DNA of 64,000 bases from Pseudomonas sp. L5B5 (lineage in GTDB: Bacteria > Pseudomonadota > Gammaproteobacteria > Pseudomonadales > Pseudomonadaceae), in NCBI RefSeq assembly GCF_020520285.1, contig NZ_CP084742.1, positions 6,063,501 through 6,127,500 on the forward strand. The letters are read 5' to 3'. How positions within the stretch are numbered: position 1 is the stretch's first letter; the number at the start of each line of letters is the position of its first letter. The translations under genes and the position numbers were made by a program. Below the pieces are notes generated by a model. It ran no database searches, was not told the origin of the DNA, and saw only the letters and a list, made by a program, of their open reading frames with translations. This document shows, in pieces, positions 8,857 through 16,908 of this stretch.

Positions 8857-10215
8857 TCAGTGCTGGTGGGCTTGCCGGGAGCTGCCGCCTGCCCGCTCGG
8901 CGCCGCCGAGGATGTTGAACAGCAAGTTCAGCAGCAGGGCGCTCAAGGTCGCCATGGCGATGCCGCTATGGGTAATGGGGCTCATCCACAGGGGCAGGTG
9001 GGCGAAAAACTCCGGACGCACCACCGGGATCAAGCCCATGCCGATGCTTACCGCCACCAGCAATTGGTTGCGCCGGTCGGCAATGTCGGCTTCCTGGAGG
9101 ATCTTGATCCCGGTGGCCGCCACCATGCCGAACATCGCGATGGCCGCGCCGCCCAGCACCGCCGGTGGAATCGACGCCACCAGGTAGGCGGCCTTGGGCA
9201 GCAGGCTGAGAAGGATCAGCAGGCCGCCGGCGACCATGGTCACGGAGCGGCAGCGGACCCCGGTCATCTGCACCAGGCCGATATTCTGGGCGAAGGAGGA
9301 GTGAGTGAACGTATTGAGGAATCCGGCGAAGAACGAAGCGCCGGCATCGCACAACAGGCCGCGGCGCAGCATGCGCGGGGTAACTTCCTGGCCGGTGATC
9401 TTGCCCAGGGCGAGGAACATGCCGGTGGACTCCACGAAGATGATCACCACCACCAGGCACATGGACAGGATGGGCGCGAGGTTGAACTGCGGCATGCCGA
9501 AGTGCAGGGGTGTCACCACCTGCAACCAGGGAGCCTGGGCCAGGCCACCGAGGTCGACCATGCCGATCAGCCCGCACAGCACGTAGCCCAGGCCCATGCC
9601 GATCAGCACGGAAATGTTTACCCAGAAACCCCGCATGAAACGGTGGATCAGCAGGATGGTGCCCAGCACCAGGCCGGCAACGGCGAGGTAGATGGGGGAG
9701 CCGAACTGTGCCGAAGTGCCGCCGCCACCGGCCCAGTTCACTGCCACGGGGAACAGCGACAGGCCGATCGAGGTGATCACGGTGCCGGTGACCAGGGGCG
9801 GGAAGAAACGCACCACCTTGGACATGAAGGGCGCGATCAGCATGCCGAAGAAACCGGCGGCGATGGTGGCGCCGAAGATGCCCTGCAGGCCGATGCCGGG
9901 CATTCCGGCCATGGCGACCATGCTGCCCACGGCAGCGAAACTGGCCCCCATCATCACCGGCATGCGGATGCCCATGGGGCCGATGCCGAACGACTGGACG
10001 ATGGTGGCGATGCCAGCCACCAACAGGTCGGCGTTGATCAGGAAGGCGATTTCTTCACGACTCAGGCCAGCGGCCTGTCCGATGATCAGTGGAACCGCAA
10101 TCGCACCGCCATACATCAGCAAGACATGCTGCAAGCCAACCAGGATCAGCTGCAGGAAAGGCAGGCGCTGAATGGCGGGCGCATCGGGGACGCACTGTTC
10201 GGATGAATCGGACAT
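8857..10215 (-). CDS. uacT: NCS2-family urate/xanthine permease
   Basis: A 452-residue, roughly 14-helix nucleobase:cation symporter. LQHVLLMYGGAIAVPL near 27-42 is the conserved TM1 block. FVESTGMFLALGKITGQ around 280 is the NCS2 QxExxGxT-like substrate region, and NTFTHSSFAQNIGLVQMTGVR is the TM10 signature typical of uric acid/xanthine carriers rather than uracil carriers. It sits immediately downstream of puuD on the same strand, separated by a REP-like hairpin. Urate is the best-supported substrate from context; xanthine is an alternative. Confidence 0.85.
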   Translation of the reverse strand: MSDSSEQCVPDAPAIQRLPFLQLILVGLQHVLLMYGGAIAVPLIIGQAAGLSREEIAFLINADLLVAGIATIVQSFGIGPMGIRMPVMMGASFAAVGSMVAMAGMPGIGLQGIFGATIAAGFFGMLIAPFMSKVVRFFPPLVTGTVITSIGLSLFPVAVNWAGGGGTSAQFGSPIYLAVAGLVLGTILLIHRFMRGFWVNISVLIGMGLGYVLCGLIGMVDLGGLAQAPWLQVVTPLHFGMPQFNLAPILSMCLVVVIIFVESTGMFLALGKITGQEVTPRMLRRGLLCDAGASFFAGFLNTFTHSSFAQNIGLVQMTGVRCRSVTMVAGGLLILLSLLPKAAYLVASIPPAVLGGAAIAMFGMVAATGIKILQEADIADRRNQLLVAVSIGMGLIPVVRPEFFAHLPLWMSPITHSGIAMATLSALLLNLLFNILGGAERAGGSSRQAHQH

Positions 10216-10312
10216 GCAACACCTCGGATCTTTTTATTCTTGTGATTTAGCCACCGCGTCATGCGCGTGGTGGTATGCAGCTACAGGCAAATCATGATCG
10301 GCCGATGGTGAA

Positions 10313-10356
10313 CAGGCCCGCCTCTACACAGGGCAACGTTCCTGTAGAGGCGAGCC
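10313..10356. repeat. REP-like inverted pair between puuD and the permease
   Basis: CAGGCCCGCCTCTACA and TGTAGAGGCGAGCCTG are near-complementary arms around a short loop, and the right arm has the pseudomonad REP form (GTAGAGGCGAGC.TGCTCG). It lies 32 bases beyond the puuD stop, where it may cap or stabilise the upstream transcript. Confidence 0.6.
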
Positions 10357-10388
10357 TGCTCGCCGAGCGGCCTGGCGTCAGGCGCTGA

Positions 10389-11696
10389 TCAGTTGGTCTG
10401 GGCTCCCTGGGCGATCCAGGCGCCGATCAGTTCACGCTCCTGCTGGGTCATCTGGGTGATGTTGCCCAGCGGCATGATCTGGCTGGCGACGGCCTGGGCC
10501 TGGATACGTGCCGCTTGCAGGCGGATCTGTTCGGGGGTATCGAACATCACCCCGGCGGGCGCGGCACTGAACAGCGGGCTGGTGGGCTTGGCCGAGTGAC
10601 AGACCGCGCAACGCTCCTGGATCACGCTATGGACCTTGTCGAAGTTCGCACCACCGCTGGCCGCCTGGGTCGGCGCACTGGCGGCAGGTGCCGGTGCGGG
10701 AGCCTGGACAGCTGGCTTGGCACCACCGCCCAGGGCGGTTTCCGGCAGTGGCTGGTACTCGATACTGGCGGGGGTCTTGGCCACTTCCGGCGCGCTGGTC
10801 GTCGGCGTCGGGCCTGTCACATAGGCCAGGCAGATCATGCCCAGCGCCGCGACGGGCAGGGTCCAGGCGAACTTGTGGCTGTCATGGCGGGTGTTGAAGT
10901 AGTGGCGTACCAACACCGCTGCCACGGCGATACCGGCCAGGATCAGCCAGTTGTACTGGCTGCCGTAGGTACTCGGAAAGTGGTTGCTGATCATGATGAA
11001 CAGCACTGGCAGGGTGAAGTAGTTGTTGTGGCGCGAGCGCAGCAGGCCCTTGGCCGGCAGCACCGGGTCCGGGGTCTGGTTGGCTTCGATGGCCGCCACC
11101 AGCTGGCGCTGGGCCGGCATGATGATGCGGAACACGTTGCCCACCATGATGGTGCCGATGATCGCGCCAGTGTGCAGGTAGGCGCCGCGACCGCTGAACA
11201 CCTGGCTGAAGCCGAAGCAGGCGGCGATGATCAGCACGAACAACACCAGGCCCAGCAGCGCAGGATGCTTGCCCAATGGCGAGTCGCACAGGAAGTCGTA
11301 GATGAACCAGCCGGCGATCAGCGAGCCGACACCGATGGCGATACCTTCACCACCGCTCAGGGTGCTGCCGGGAGCCAGCAGGTACAGGGTCGGATTCCAG
11401 TAGAACACCAGGCACAGCAGGGCAATCCCCGACATCCAGGTGAAATAGGCCTCCCACTTGAACCAGTGCAGGTTCTCCGGCATCGAGGGGGGCGCCAGCT
11501 TGTATTTCTCCAGGTGGTAGATGCCGCCGCCGTGGATCGCCCAGAGATCACCGGACAGGCCGTTCCCCGGGTTGGTGCGATTGAGGTTGTTCTCCAGCCA
11601 GACGAAATAGAACGATGCGCCGATCCAGGCCACACCCGTGATCATGTGTATCCAGCGCACGCTCAGGTTGAGCCATTCAAACAGATGTGCTTCCAC
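10389..11696 (-). CDS. puuD: integral-membrane, cytochrome c-type urate oxidase PuuD
   Basis: A 435-residue urate oxidase of the membrane type, which converts urate to 5-hydroxyisourate and is expected to pass electrons to the respiratory chain. Residues 1-300 form about eight membrane helices with conserved WIHMITGVAWIGASFYFVWL near the start. A Pro/Ala-rich linker (about 305-345) leads to a C-terminal cytochrome c domain with the haem site CAVCH at 363-367 and a likely axial methionine in QIMPLGN (about 408). It is last in puuE-uraD-allA-puuD order, 51 bases after allA. Confidence 0.93.
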   Translation of the reverse strand: MEAHLFEWLNLSVRWIHMITGVAWIGASFYFVWLENNLNRTNPGNGLSGDLWAIHGGGIYHLEKYKLAPPSMPENLHWFKWEAYFTWMSGIALLCLVFYWNPTLYLLAPGSTLSGGEGIAIGVGSLIAGWFIYDFLCDSPLGKHPALLGLVLFVLIIAACFGFSQVFSGRGAYLHTGAIIGTIMVGNVFRIIMPAQRQLVAAIEANQTPDPVLPAKGLLRSRHNNYFTLPVLFIMISNHFPSTYGSQYNWLILAGIAVAAVLVRHYFNTRHDSHKFAWTLPVAALGMICLAYVTGPTPTTSAPEVAKTPASIEYQPLPETALGGGAKPAVQAPAPAPAASAPTQAASGGANFDKVHSVIQERCAVCHSAKPTSPLFSAAPAGVMFDTPEQIRLQAARIQAQAVASQIMPLGNITQMTQQERELIGAWIAQGAQTN

Positions 11697-11747
11697 AGTC
11701 TTTACCTCATGCCCGTCACCCTTGTTGTCAGGTGATCGAGCCTTCTC

Positions 11748-12251
11748 TTATTGGTGGGGGGCGAGGATCAAACGCTCATCCTCTTTGAAGAAATGCTCAT
11801 CGCAGTTGTTGCCGGAGCCACTGCGATCAACCACCAGGAAGTCATCCCGCTTTTCGATCGTCAGCACCGGGTGGTGCCAGACGCCGCGATGGTAATTGAT
11901 GCCCTGCCTGCCATTACTGACAAAGGCGCGGACCAGACCCGATACAGGTGCATCGCCAACGGGCGCGACCACGATCAGAAAGGAGTTGCCGAGCAGCGGG
12001 ATGAAGGCTTGGCTGCCCAGCGGATGGCGTTCCAGCATGCGGATGGTCAGCGGCATGTCCAGCGCGTCGGCGCGGAAGATGCTGATGATCGCCTGATCTT
12101 CCGGCTGGGCGGTCTCGACCGTCGCCAGGCGGTGAAAGCGCATGGTCGAACCATTGTTGATCATGAAGTGGTCGCTGCCGTCGGTTTCGATCACGTCTCC
12201 GAAAGGGGCGAAGGCTTCTTTGGTCAGGGGTTCAATCGTCAGTGTGCGCAT
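11748..12251 (-). CDS. allA: ureidoglycolate lyase
   Basis: A 167-residue cupin-fold enzyme that splits ureidoglycolate to glyoxylate and urea. Family blocks seen are FAPFGDVI near the start, NNGSTMRFHRL, RMLERHPLGSQAFIPL and the active-site stretch GRQGINYHRGVWHHPVL. The ATG at 12251 is preferred over one 15 bases upstream, matching the family's usual amino end. It lies 198 bases downstream of uraD, an unusually wide spacing for this operon; the allantoicase gene found there in P. aeruginosa (recalled) is absent. Confidence 0.9.
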   Translation of the reverse strand: MRTLTIEPLTKEAFAPFGDVIETDGSDHFMINNGSTMRFHRLATVETAQPEDQAIISIFRADALDMPLTIRMLERHPLGSQAFIPLLGNSFLIVVAPVGDAPVSGLVRAFVSNGRQGINYHRGVWHHPVLTIEKRDDFLVVDRSGSGNNCDEHFFKEDERLILAPHQ

Positions 12252-12449
12252 GCTGTTCTTCTTCAATGCTCTAAGGGTTGCTGTAGGCCACGTCCGGACC
12301 CCGGGGTCATGGCAGCCACGCAGGGCCCGTTCGGGGCGGCGAGCTGCTGGCAGGAGGTGGCGTGATTGTTCATTGTTGTTGTCAGCCTTTTTCGGTGTTT
12401 GGCTGGCGCAGCCCCGGGGCGTCCGTTCCTGGACGAGGCCCGCCAGTGG

Positions 12450-12965
12450 CTACAGCGTCTGCAAGCGAAACAGGGCGATCTTGTTGATTTGCTCCAGCGC
12501 ACACTTGAATTCGGTCTCCACCGAGTTGTGGATGCGGGTTTCGAAGGCGGCGAGAATCTGATGCCGGTCGCTGCCCTTCACCGCCATGATGAAGGGGAAC
12601 TTGAACTTGGCCTTGTAGGCGTCGTTCAACTCGGTGAAGCGCTGGAACTCTTCGGCGGTGCACTGGTGGATGCCGGCGCCGGCCTGTTCGTTGGTGCTGG
12701 CCGCCGTCAGCTCACCCTGGATCGCCGCCTTGCCGGCCAGGTCCGGGTGAGCGTTGACCAGCGCCAGTTGGCGGGCATGGTCGGCGCTGAGCAGGATGTC
12801 GCTCATGCGCTGGTGCAGGCCCTCGACCTGGTCGACCGAGGCGTCCAGGCCCAGGTCGTAAGCCCGTTCGGCCACCCATGGCGAGTGTTCGTAGATATCG
12901 GCGAAGGCCTCGACGAACGCGGTGCGGTCCAGGGTCGAGGGCTTGAGGGTCTGGAAGGCAGTCAT
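12450..12965 (-). CDS. uraD: 2-oxo-4-hydroxy-4-carboxy-5-ureidoimidazoline (OHCU) decarboxylase
   Basis: A 171-residue decarboxylase that converts OHCU to S-allantoin. AHPDLAGKAA around residue 67 carries the catalytic histidine of the UraD family. LNDAYKAKFKFPFIMAVKG is the other hallmark block, followed by RIHNSVETEFKCALEQI. The start codon overlaps the puuE stop in an ATGA arrangement, so translation is coupled. Length fits bacterial UraD. Confidence 0.95.
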   Translation of the reverse strand: MTAFQTLKPSTLDRTAFVEAFADIYEHSPWVAERAYDLGLDASVDQVEGLHQRMSDILLSADHARQLALVNAHPDLAGKAAIQGELTAASTNEQAGAGIHQCTAEEFQRFTELNDAYKAKFKFPFIMAVKGSDRHQILAAFETRIHNSVETEFKCALEQINKIALFRLQTL

Positions 12966-13888
12966 TTCGCGGCTCCCTGGCAAGGGTGGACGTGGTGCCA
13001 GTGGCGGGCGATATCGACCCGACGGGTGAACCACACTTGCTCGTGGCCCTTGGCGTACTCGATGAAACGCTTGAGGGCGGCCAGGCGCGCCGGACGGCCT
13101 ACCAGGCGGCAGTGCAGGCCGATGGACAACATCTTCGGCGCTTCTGCGCCTTCGGCATACAGCACGTCGAAGGCGTCCTTGAGGTAATGGAAGAAGTCGT
13201 CACCCGTGTTGAAGCCCTGTACCTGGGTAAAACGCATGTCGTTGGTGTCCAGGGTGTAGGGGATCACCAGGTGCGGCTTGCCGGTGGTGTTGTTCGGCTC
13301 CCAGTAGGGCAGGTCGTCGTCATAGGTGTCGCTGTCGTAGAGAAAACCGCCTTCCTCCATCACCAGGCGCCGAGTGTTCGGGCCCGTGCGACCGGTGTAC
13401 CAGCCCAGGGGGCGTTCGCCGGTGATCTCGGTGAGGATGCGGATCGCTTCGAGCATGTGCTCGCGCTCCTGGGCCTCATCCATGTACTGGTAGTCGATCC
13501 AGCGATAGCCGTGGCTGCAGATCTCGTGGCCAGCCTCGACCATGGCCCGGATCACGTCCGGGTGACGTTGGGCAGCCATGGCCACGGCAAAGATGGTCAG
13601 CGGGATGTCGAATTCCTTGAACAGCTTGAGGATCCGCCAGACACCGGCACGGCTGCCATACTCGTACAGCGACTCCATGCTCATGTTGCGTTCGCCCTGC
13701 AGGGGCTGGGCGGCAACCATCTCGGAAAGGAAGGATTCGGATTCCTTGTCGCCATGAAGGATGTTGCGCTCGCCGCCTTCTTCGTAGTTGAGCACGAAGG
13801 ACAGGGCGATGCGGGCATTGCCTGGCCAGTGAGGGTGAGGAGGGGTGGAGCCGTAACCGATCAGGTCGCGAGGGTAGTCAGCGCTCAC
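12962..13888 (-). CDS. puuE: allantoinase PuuE (polysaccharide-deacetylase fold)
   Basis: A 308-residue cofactor-independent allantoinase of the NodB/polysaccharide-deacetylase fold. It hydrolyses allantoin to allantoate. Typical blocks are SADYPRDLIGYGSTPPHPHW at the start, SFVLNYEEGGERNILHGD, HEICSHGYRWIDYQ and YTGRTGPNTRRLV. The GTG at 13888 is chosen because AAGGAAG lies about 7 bases upstream and the protein then begins exactly like its relatives. Upstream in-frame sequence crosses the AT-rich control region and is rejected. It heads the puuE-uraD-allA-puuD gene run. Confidence 0.95.
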   Translation of the reverse strand: MSADYPRDLIGYGSTPPHPHWPGNARIALSFVLNYEEGGERNILHGDKESESFLSEMVAAQPLQGERNMSMESLYEYGSRAGVWRILKLFKEFDIPLTIFAVAMAAQRHPDVIRAMVEAGHEICSHGYRWIDYQYMDEAQEREHMLEAIRILTEITGERPLGWYTGRTGPNTRRLVMEEGGFLYDSDTYDDDLPYWEPNNTTGKPHLVIPYTLDTNDMRFTQVQGFNTGDDFFHYLKDAFDVLYAEGAEAPKMLSIGLHCRLVGRPARLAALKRFIEYAKGHEQVWFTRRVDIARHWHHVHPCQGAAK

Positions 13889-13973
13889 TGCAGTCTTCCT
13901 TCTTGTTCGTGATAACGGTGGCGTGGCGGGACCTGAAGCCGGAAACCAGGTGAGCGTCACTGCGATGACCTGA

Positions 13974-13983
13974 TTGTATACAA
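13974..13983. promoter_or_regulatory. TTGTATACAA operator-like palindrome, puuE side
   Basis: Perfect 10-base palindrome of the form often bound by GntR-family dimers. It overlaps a possible puuE -10 element, which would suit repression. The same decamer occurs upstream of the AzgA-type permease at 16295-16304. Confidence 0.55.
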
Positions 13984-14167
13984 GTTTATATTCAGTTTGT
14001 AAGCCCGTTTTTTTGCATTTTTCCGCTTTTATTGCTGGGTTGTCGCCCTGCAAAAAACCTGCCCAATGGGTCAATTCATGAATGGAAAGTCTCCTGTTCT
14101 CATGGGCTAAGGCCAAATTGGCAGGGGCCTGAGGTGAGGGTGGCCAGTGGAATATTCGTGATTATTA

Positions 14168-14177
14168 TTGTGTACAA
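14168..14177. promoter_or_regulatory. TTGTGTACAA operator-like palindrome, uraH side
   Basis: One mismatch from the TTGTATACAA sites, with flanking A/T extending the symmetry (ATTGTGTACAAT). It lies about 130 bases upstream of uraH. Confidence 0.45.
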
Positions 14178-14309
14178 TTTTATTGGAAAATGTCTTAATC
14201 GCGGTCTCGCCGTAGCCGTTGCTGATGCACCGGCCATGGTTCCCCCTTCATTCACTGACTCCGGGAGGCGCGAGGCCTGAAGCCCTATCGCGGCAGGCAC
14301 GCAGAATCA

Positions 14310-14663
14310 ATGGGACGTTTGACTACGCACGTTTTGGATGCCGCACACGGCTGCCCTGGCAGCGCCATCAAGGTCGAGCTGTATCGGGTCGAGGGGGCGC
14401 AGCTGGAGCTGGTTGCCACTGCCCTGACCAACAGCGATGGCCGCTGCGATGCGCCACTGCTGCAGGGCGATGACTACCGTACCGGGGTGTATCAGCTGCA
14501 TTTCCACGCTGGCGACTACTACCGCGCCCGTGGTGTGCAATTGCCGCAACCCGCATTCCTCGATGTGGTGGTCCTGCGTTTTGGCGTCAGCGCCGAGCAG
14601 GATCACTACCACGTACCGCTGCTGATCTCGCCCTACAGTTATTCGACCTATCGAGGAAGCTAG
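14310..14663 (+). CDS. uraH: 5-hydroxyisourate hydrolase (transthyretin-related)
   Basis: A 117-residue hydrolase that opens 5-hydroxyisourate to OHCU, the step between PuuD and UraD. LTTHVLDAAHGCPGSAI at the start and the terminal YSTYRGS (Y-R-G-S tail) are the defining transthyretin-related signatures. HVPLLISPYSYSTYRGS provides the active-site end. It is transcribed away from puuE and ends in a strong terminator at 14709-14734. Confidence 0.96.
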   Translation: MGRLTTHVLDAAHGCPGSAIKVELYRVEGAQLELVATALTNSDGRCDAPLLQGDDYRTGVYQLHFHAGDYYRARGVQLPQPAFLDVVVLRFGVSAEQDHYHVPLLISPYSYSTYRGS

Positions 14664-14708
14664 GACATTCCCCCAAGAATCCTGCGCAAATAGCTTTCTT
14701 TGGTCCTT

Positions 14709-14734
14709 GCCCGCTCACACTGCGGGCTTTTTTT
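14709..14734 (+). terminator. intrinsic terminator of uraH
   Basis: Stem GCCCGC/GCGGGC with a TCACACT loop is followed by seven T. It lies 45 bases after the uraH stop. Confidence 0.85.
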
Positions 14735-14761
14735 CGTCCGTATTCAGGTGGCTCACCCATG

Positions 14762-14788
14762 AAAAAGCCCCGTCCGGTGGGACAGGGC
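14762..14788 (-). terminator. intrinsic terminator of the AzgA-type permease gene
   Basis: On the minus strand a 9-base stem (GCCCTGTCC/GGACGGGGC, one wobble) with a CACC loop is followed by TTTTT. It begins 20 bases past the permease stop. Confidence 0.8.
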
Positions 14789-14807
14789 CTGGAGGCGTTT
14801 GCGAGGC

Positions 14808-16157
14808 CTAGAGGAAAATGAACTTGGCGATGAAGATCGCGCACAGCACATACAGGCTGATGGAGATTTCCTTGTACTTGCCGGTGCCAGCCTTTAGCAC
14901 CACATAAGTGATGAAGCCCAGGGCAATGCCGTCGGCGACGGAAAAGGTCAGGGGCATCATGATCGCGGTGACGATGGCCGGAATGCTGTCGGTGGCGTCG
15001 TCCCAGTTGATGTGGGCCATGCCGCCCATCATCAGCATCGCTACATAGATCAAGGCGCCGGCCGTGGCGTAGGCGGGAATCATGCCGGCCAGCGGAGCGA
15101 AGAACATCGCGGCAACGAACAGCACGCCCACGGTGACCGCAGTCAGCCCGGTACGACCACCGGCGGCGACCCCGGCGGCACTTTCCACATAGCTGGTGAC
15201 CGGTGGCACACCGACCACGGCACCGAACACGCTGGAGGCGCTGTCGGCCTTGAGTGCGCGTGAGAGGTTCTCGATTTTGCCGTCGGCATTCACCAGGCCG
15301 GCACGCTGGGCCACGCCCATCAGGGTGCCGGCGGTGTCGAACATATGCACGAACAGGAACGCCAGGACCACGCTGATCATGCTGACGTTGAAGACCCCGG
15401 CGACGTCCATGGCCATCCACGTCGGCGCCAGGCTCGGCGGCGTGGACATGATGCCGTTGTAGTGCACCAGGTCCAGGCCCCAGCCGGCCAGGGTCACGGC
15501 AATGATGCTGATGAGGATCGCGCCGAAGACCCGGTGATAGCTGAGCACTGCGATCATCAGGAAGCAGACGGCCGCCAGCAGTGGGCCGGGGTCACGCAGG
15601 TTACCGAGCTTGATCAGGGTGGCCGGGCTGTCGACGATGATGTTGGCGGTCTTCAGGCCGATCAGTCCGAGAAACAGCCCGACCCCGGCACCCATGGCGA
15701 ACCGCAGGCTCACCGGAATGCTGTTGAGCAGCCATTCACGGACCCGCGACAGGGTCAGGAACATGAACAGCACGCCTGAAATGAACACCGCGCCAAGGGC
15801 GGTTTCCCAGGAGTAGCCCATGGTGCCGACCACGGTGTAGGTGAAGAAGGCGTTGAGCCCCATGCCCGGTGCCAGGCCCACCGGCCAGTTGGCGTACAGG
15901 CCCATCAGCAGGCAGCCCAGGGCTGCAGCGATGCAGGTGGCGACGAAGGCGGCGCCGTGATCGATGCCGGCGTCGGCCATGATGTTCGGGTTGACGAAGA
16001 TGATGTAGGCCATGGTGATGAAGGTCGTCACACCGGCAATCAGCTCGGTCTTCACCGTGGTGCCATGCAGCTTGAGTTTGAAGATGCGCTCCAGCCAGCC
16101 ACTGTTCGGCGATGACGAGAGGTTGAGCGGAGAGGCTTCGGATTTGCGGCTTTCCAC
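14808..16157 (-). CDS. AzgA-type NCS2 guanine/hypoxanthine permease
   Basis: A 449-residue permease with about 12-14 membrane helices. TELIAGVTTFITMAYIIFVNP near 38-58 and APGMGLNAFFTYTVV are the AzgA-family hallmarks, distinct from the urate/xanthine NCS2 branch at 8857-10215. FVHMFDTAGTLMGVA and TSYVESAAGVAAGGRTGLTA are the conserved central and TM10 segments. The start is a GTG at 16157 with GAGGAG 8 bases upstream. A promoter with TTGCTT and CATAAT 16 bases apart encloses a TTGTATACAA palindrome, so it probably shares control with puuE/uraH. Confidence 0.9.
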   Translation of the reverse strand: MESRKSEASPLNLSSSPNSGWLERIFKLKLHGTTVKTELIAGVTTFITMAYIIFVNPNIMADAGIDHGAAFVATCIAAALGCLLMGLYANWPVGLAPGMGLNAFFTYTVVGTMGYSWETALGAVFISGVLFMFLTLSRVREWLLNSIPVSLRFAMGAGVGLFLGLIGLKTANIIVDSPATLIKLGNLRDPGPLLAAVCFLMIAVLSYHRVFGAILISIIAVTLAGWGLDLVHYNGIMSTPPSLAPTWMAMDVAGVFNVSMISVVLAFLFVHMFDTAGTLMGVAQRAGLVNADGKIENLSRALKADSASSVFGAVVGVPPVTSYVESAAGVAAGGRTGLTAVTVGVLFVAAMFFAPLAGMIPAYATAGALIYVAMLMMGGMAHINWDDATDSIPAIVTAIMMPLTFSVADGIALGFITYVVLKAGTGKYKEISISLYVLCAIFIAKFIFL

Positions 16158-16293
16158 AGCGAGTACTCCTCAAGAGTTTTATTGTTTTTTCCAGAACCGG
16201 ACACGCGAAGGTGGGCAGCGGCTCTTTGAGGCAGGCAGGGCTTGTGGGGTTTGTTGACCTTTGGGTCAAGAACTCACACGTGGCGATTATGCT

Positions 16294-16305
16294 TTTGTAT
16301 ACAAA
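16294..16305. promoter_or_regulatory. TTTGTATACAAA operator-like palindrome upstream of the AzgA-type permease
   Basis: Perfect 12-base palindrome lying between possible -35 (TTGCTT) and -10 (CATAAT) hexamers on the minus strand, where bound protein would block RNA polymerase. It matches the puuE-side site over ten bases. Confidence 0.55.
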
Positions 16306-16383
16306 GAAAGCAAATAATGTTTTTGGTCTTGTGTGCGAAACCACTGGCGGGCGCGGCTATATCAAGGTCTGGCGCCTTGTTGC

Positions 16384-16898
16384 AGCAGCGGCACCGTCTC
16401 CAAGACCTTGCTGCCAGGGCTGCGGGTCGGCTACCTGATTGCCAGCCCGGACCTGTTTGCGCACCTGCTGCGCCTGAAGCAGTCGGCGGACCTGCACACC
16501 AATCGCTTTGGCCAGTGGCAGGCCATGCAGTGGATCGGCAGCGACAGGTTCCAGCGACACCTGGCTGAACTGCGCAGTTTCTACCGTCAGCGCCGCGATG
16601 CTTTCCAGGCGGCCTTGCACACCCATTTCGCCGATCTGGCGCACTGGTAGAGCTGCCCGAGGGCGGATTGTTTTTCTGGCTGAGCTTGAAACAGCCCCTG
16701 GACACCCGCACCTTGCTCAAGTCGGCGCTGGAGCGCGATGTCACATTCATGCCCGGTGAACCGTTCTTTGCCGATCCGGAGCACAATCACGGGCATCTGC
16801 GGTTGAATTTCAGCCATATCGATCCAGCTCGGCTGGACGAAGGCCTCAAGCGGCTGGCCACCGTGATACGTCAAGCACAGGCTGCACAGGCAGCCTAA
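16384..16898 (+). pseudogene. 5'-truncated and frameshifted PLP aminotransferase / MocR-type regulator remnant
   Basis: The first recognisable residues, SSGTVSKTLLPGLRVGYLIA, are the PLP-lysine block that normally lies past the middle of class I aminotransferases and MocR-type (GntR-aminotransferase) regulators. Everything before it is missing. The frame runs to a stop at about 16648 after ...FADLAHW, and homology resumes in another frame with ELPEGGLFFWL and continues through PGEPFFADPEHNHGHLRLNF to 16898. The gene has therefore lost its 5' half and carries a frameshift near 16646-16655. No start or RBS is seen. Confidence 0.8.
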
Positions 16899-16908
16899 GG
16901 GGAGGGCC

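Larger units (their letters stand above)
13889..14309. promoter_or_regulatory. divergent puuE/uraH control region
   Basis: A 421-base AT-rich gap between divergent genes. It contains two related palindromes, TTGTATACAA (13974-13983) and TTGTGTACAA (14168-14177). On the puuE side TTACAA and TATACA are separated by 16 bases and could be -35/-10 hexamers, with the palindrome covering the -10. No credible gene lies here. Confidence 0.6.

Noticed and set aside
8581..10206. 541-codon plus-strand frame opposite the urate/xanthine permease
   Set aside because: Antisense shadow with Gln/His/Gly-rich composition; the minus-strand permease is clearly real.
12263..12373. 36-codon frame between uraD and allA as an allantoicase remnant
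   Set aside because: Its residues (MNNHATSCQQLAAPNGP...) show no similarity to allantoicase and there is no clear RBS.
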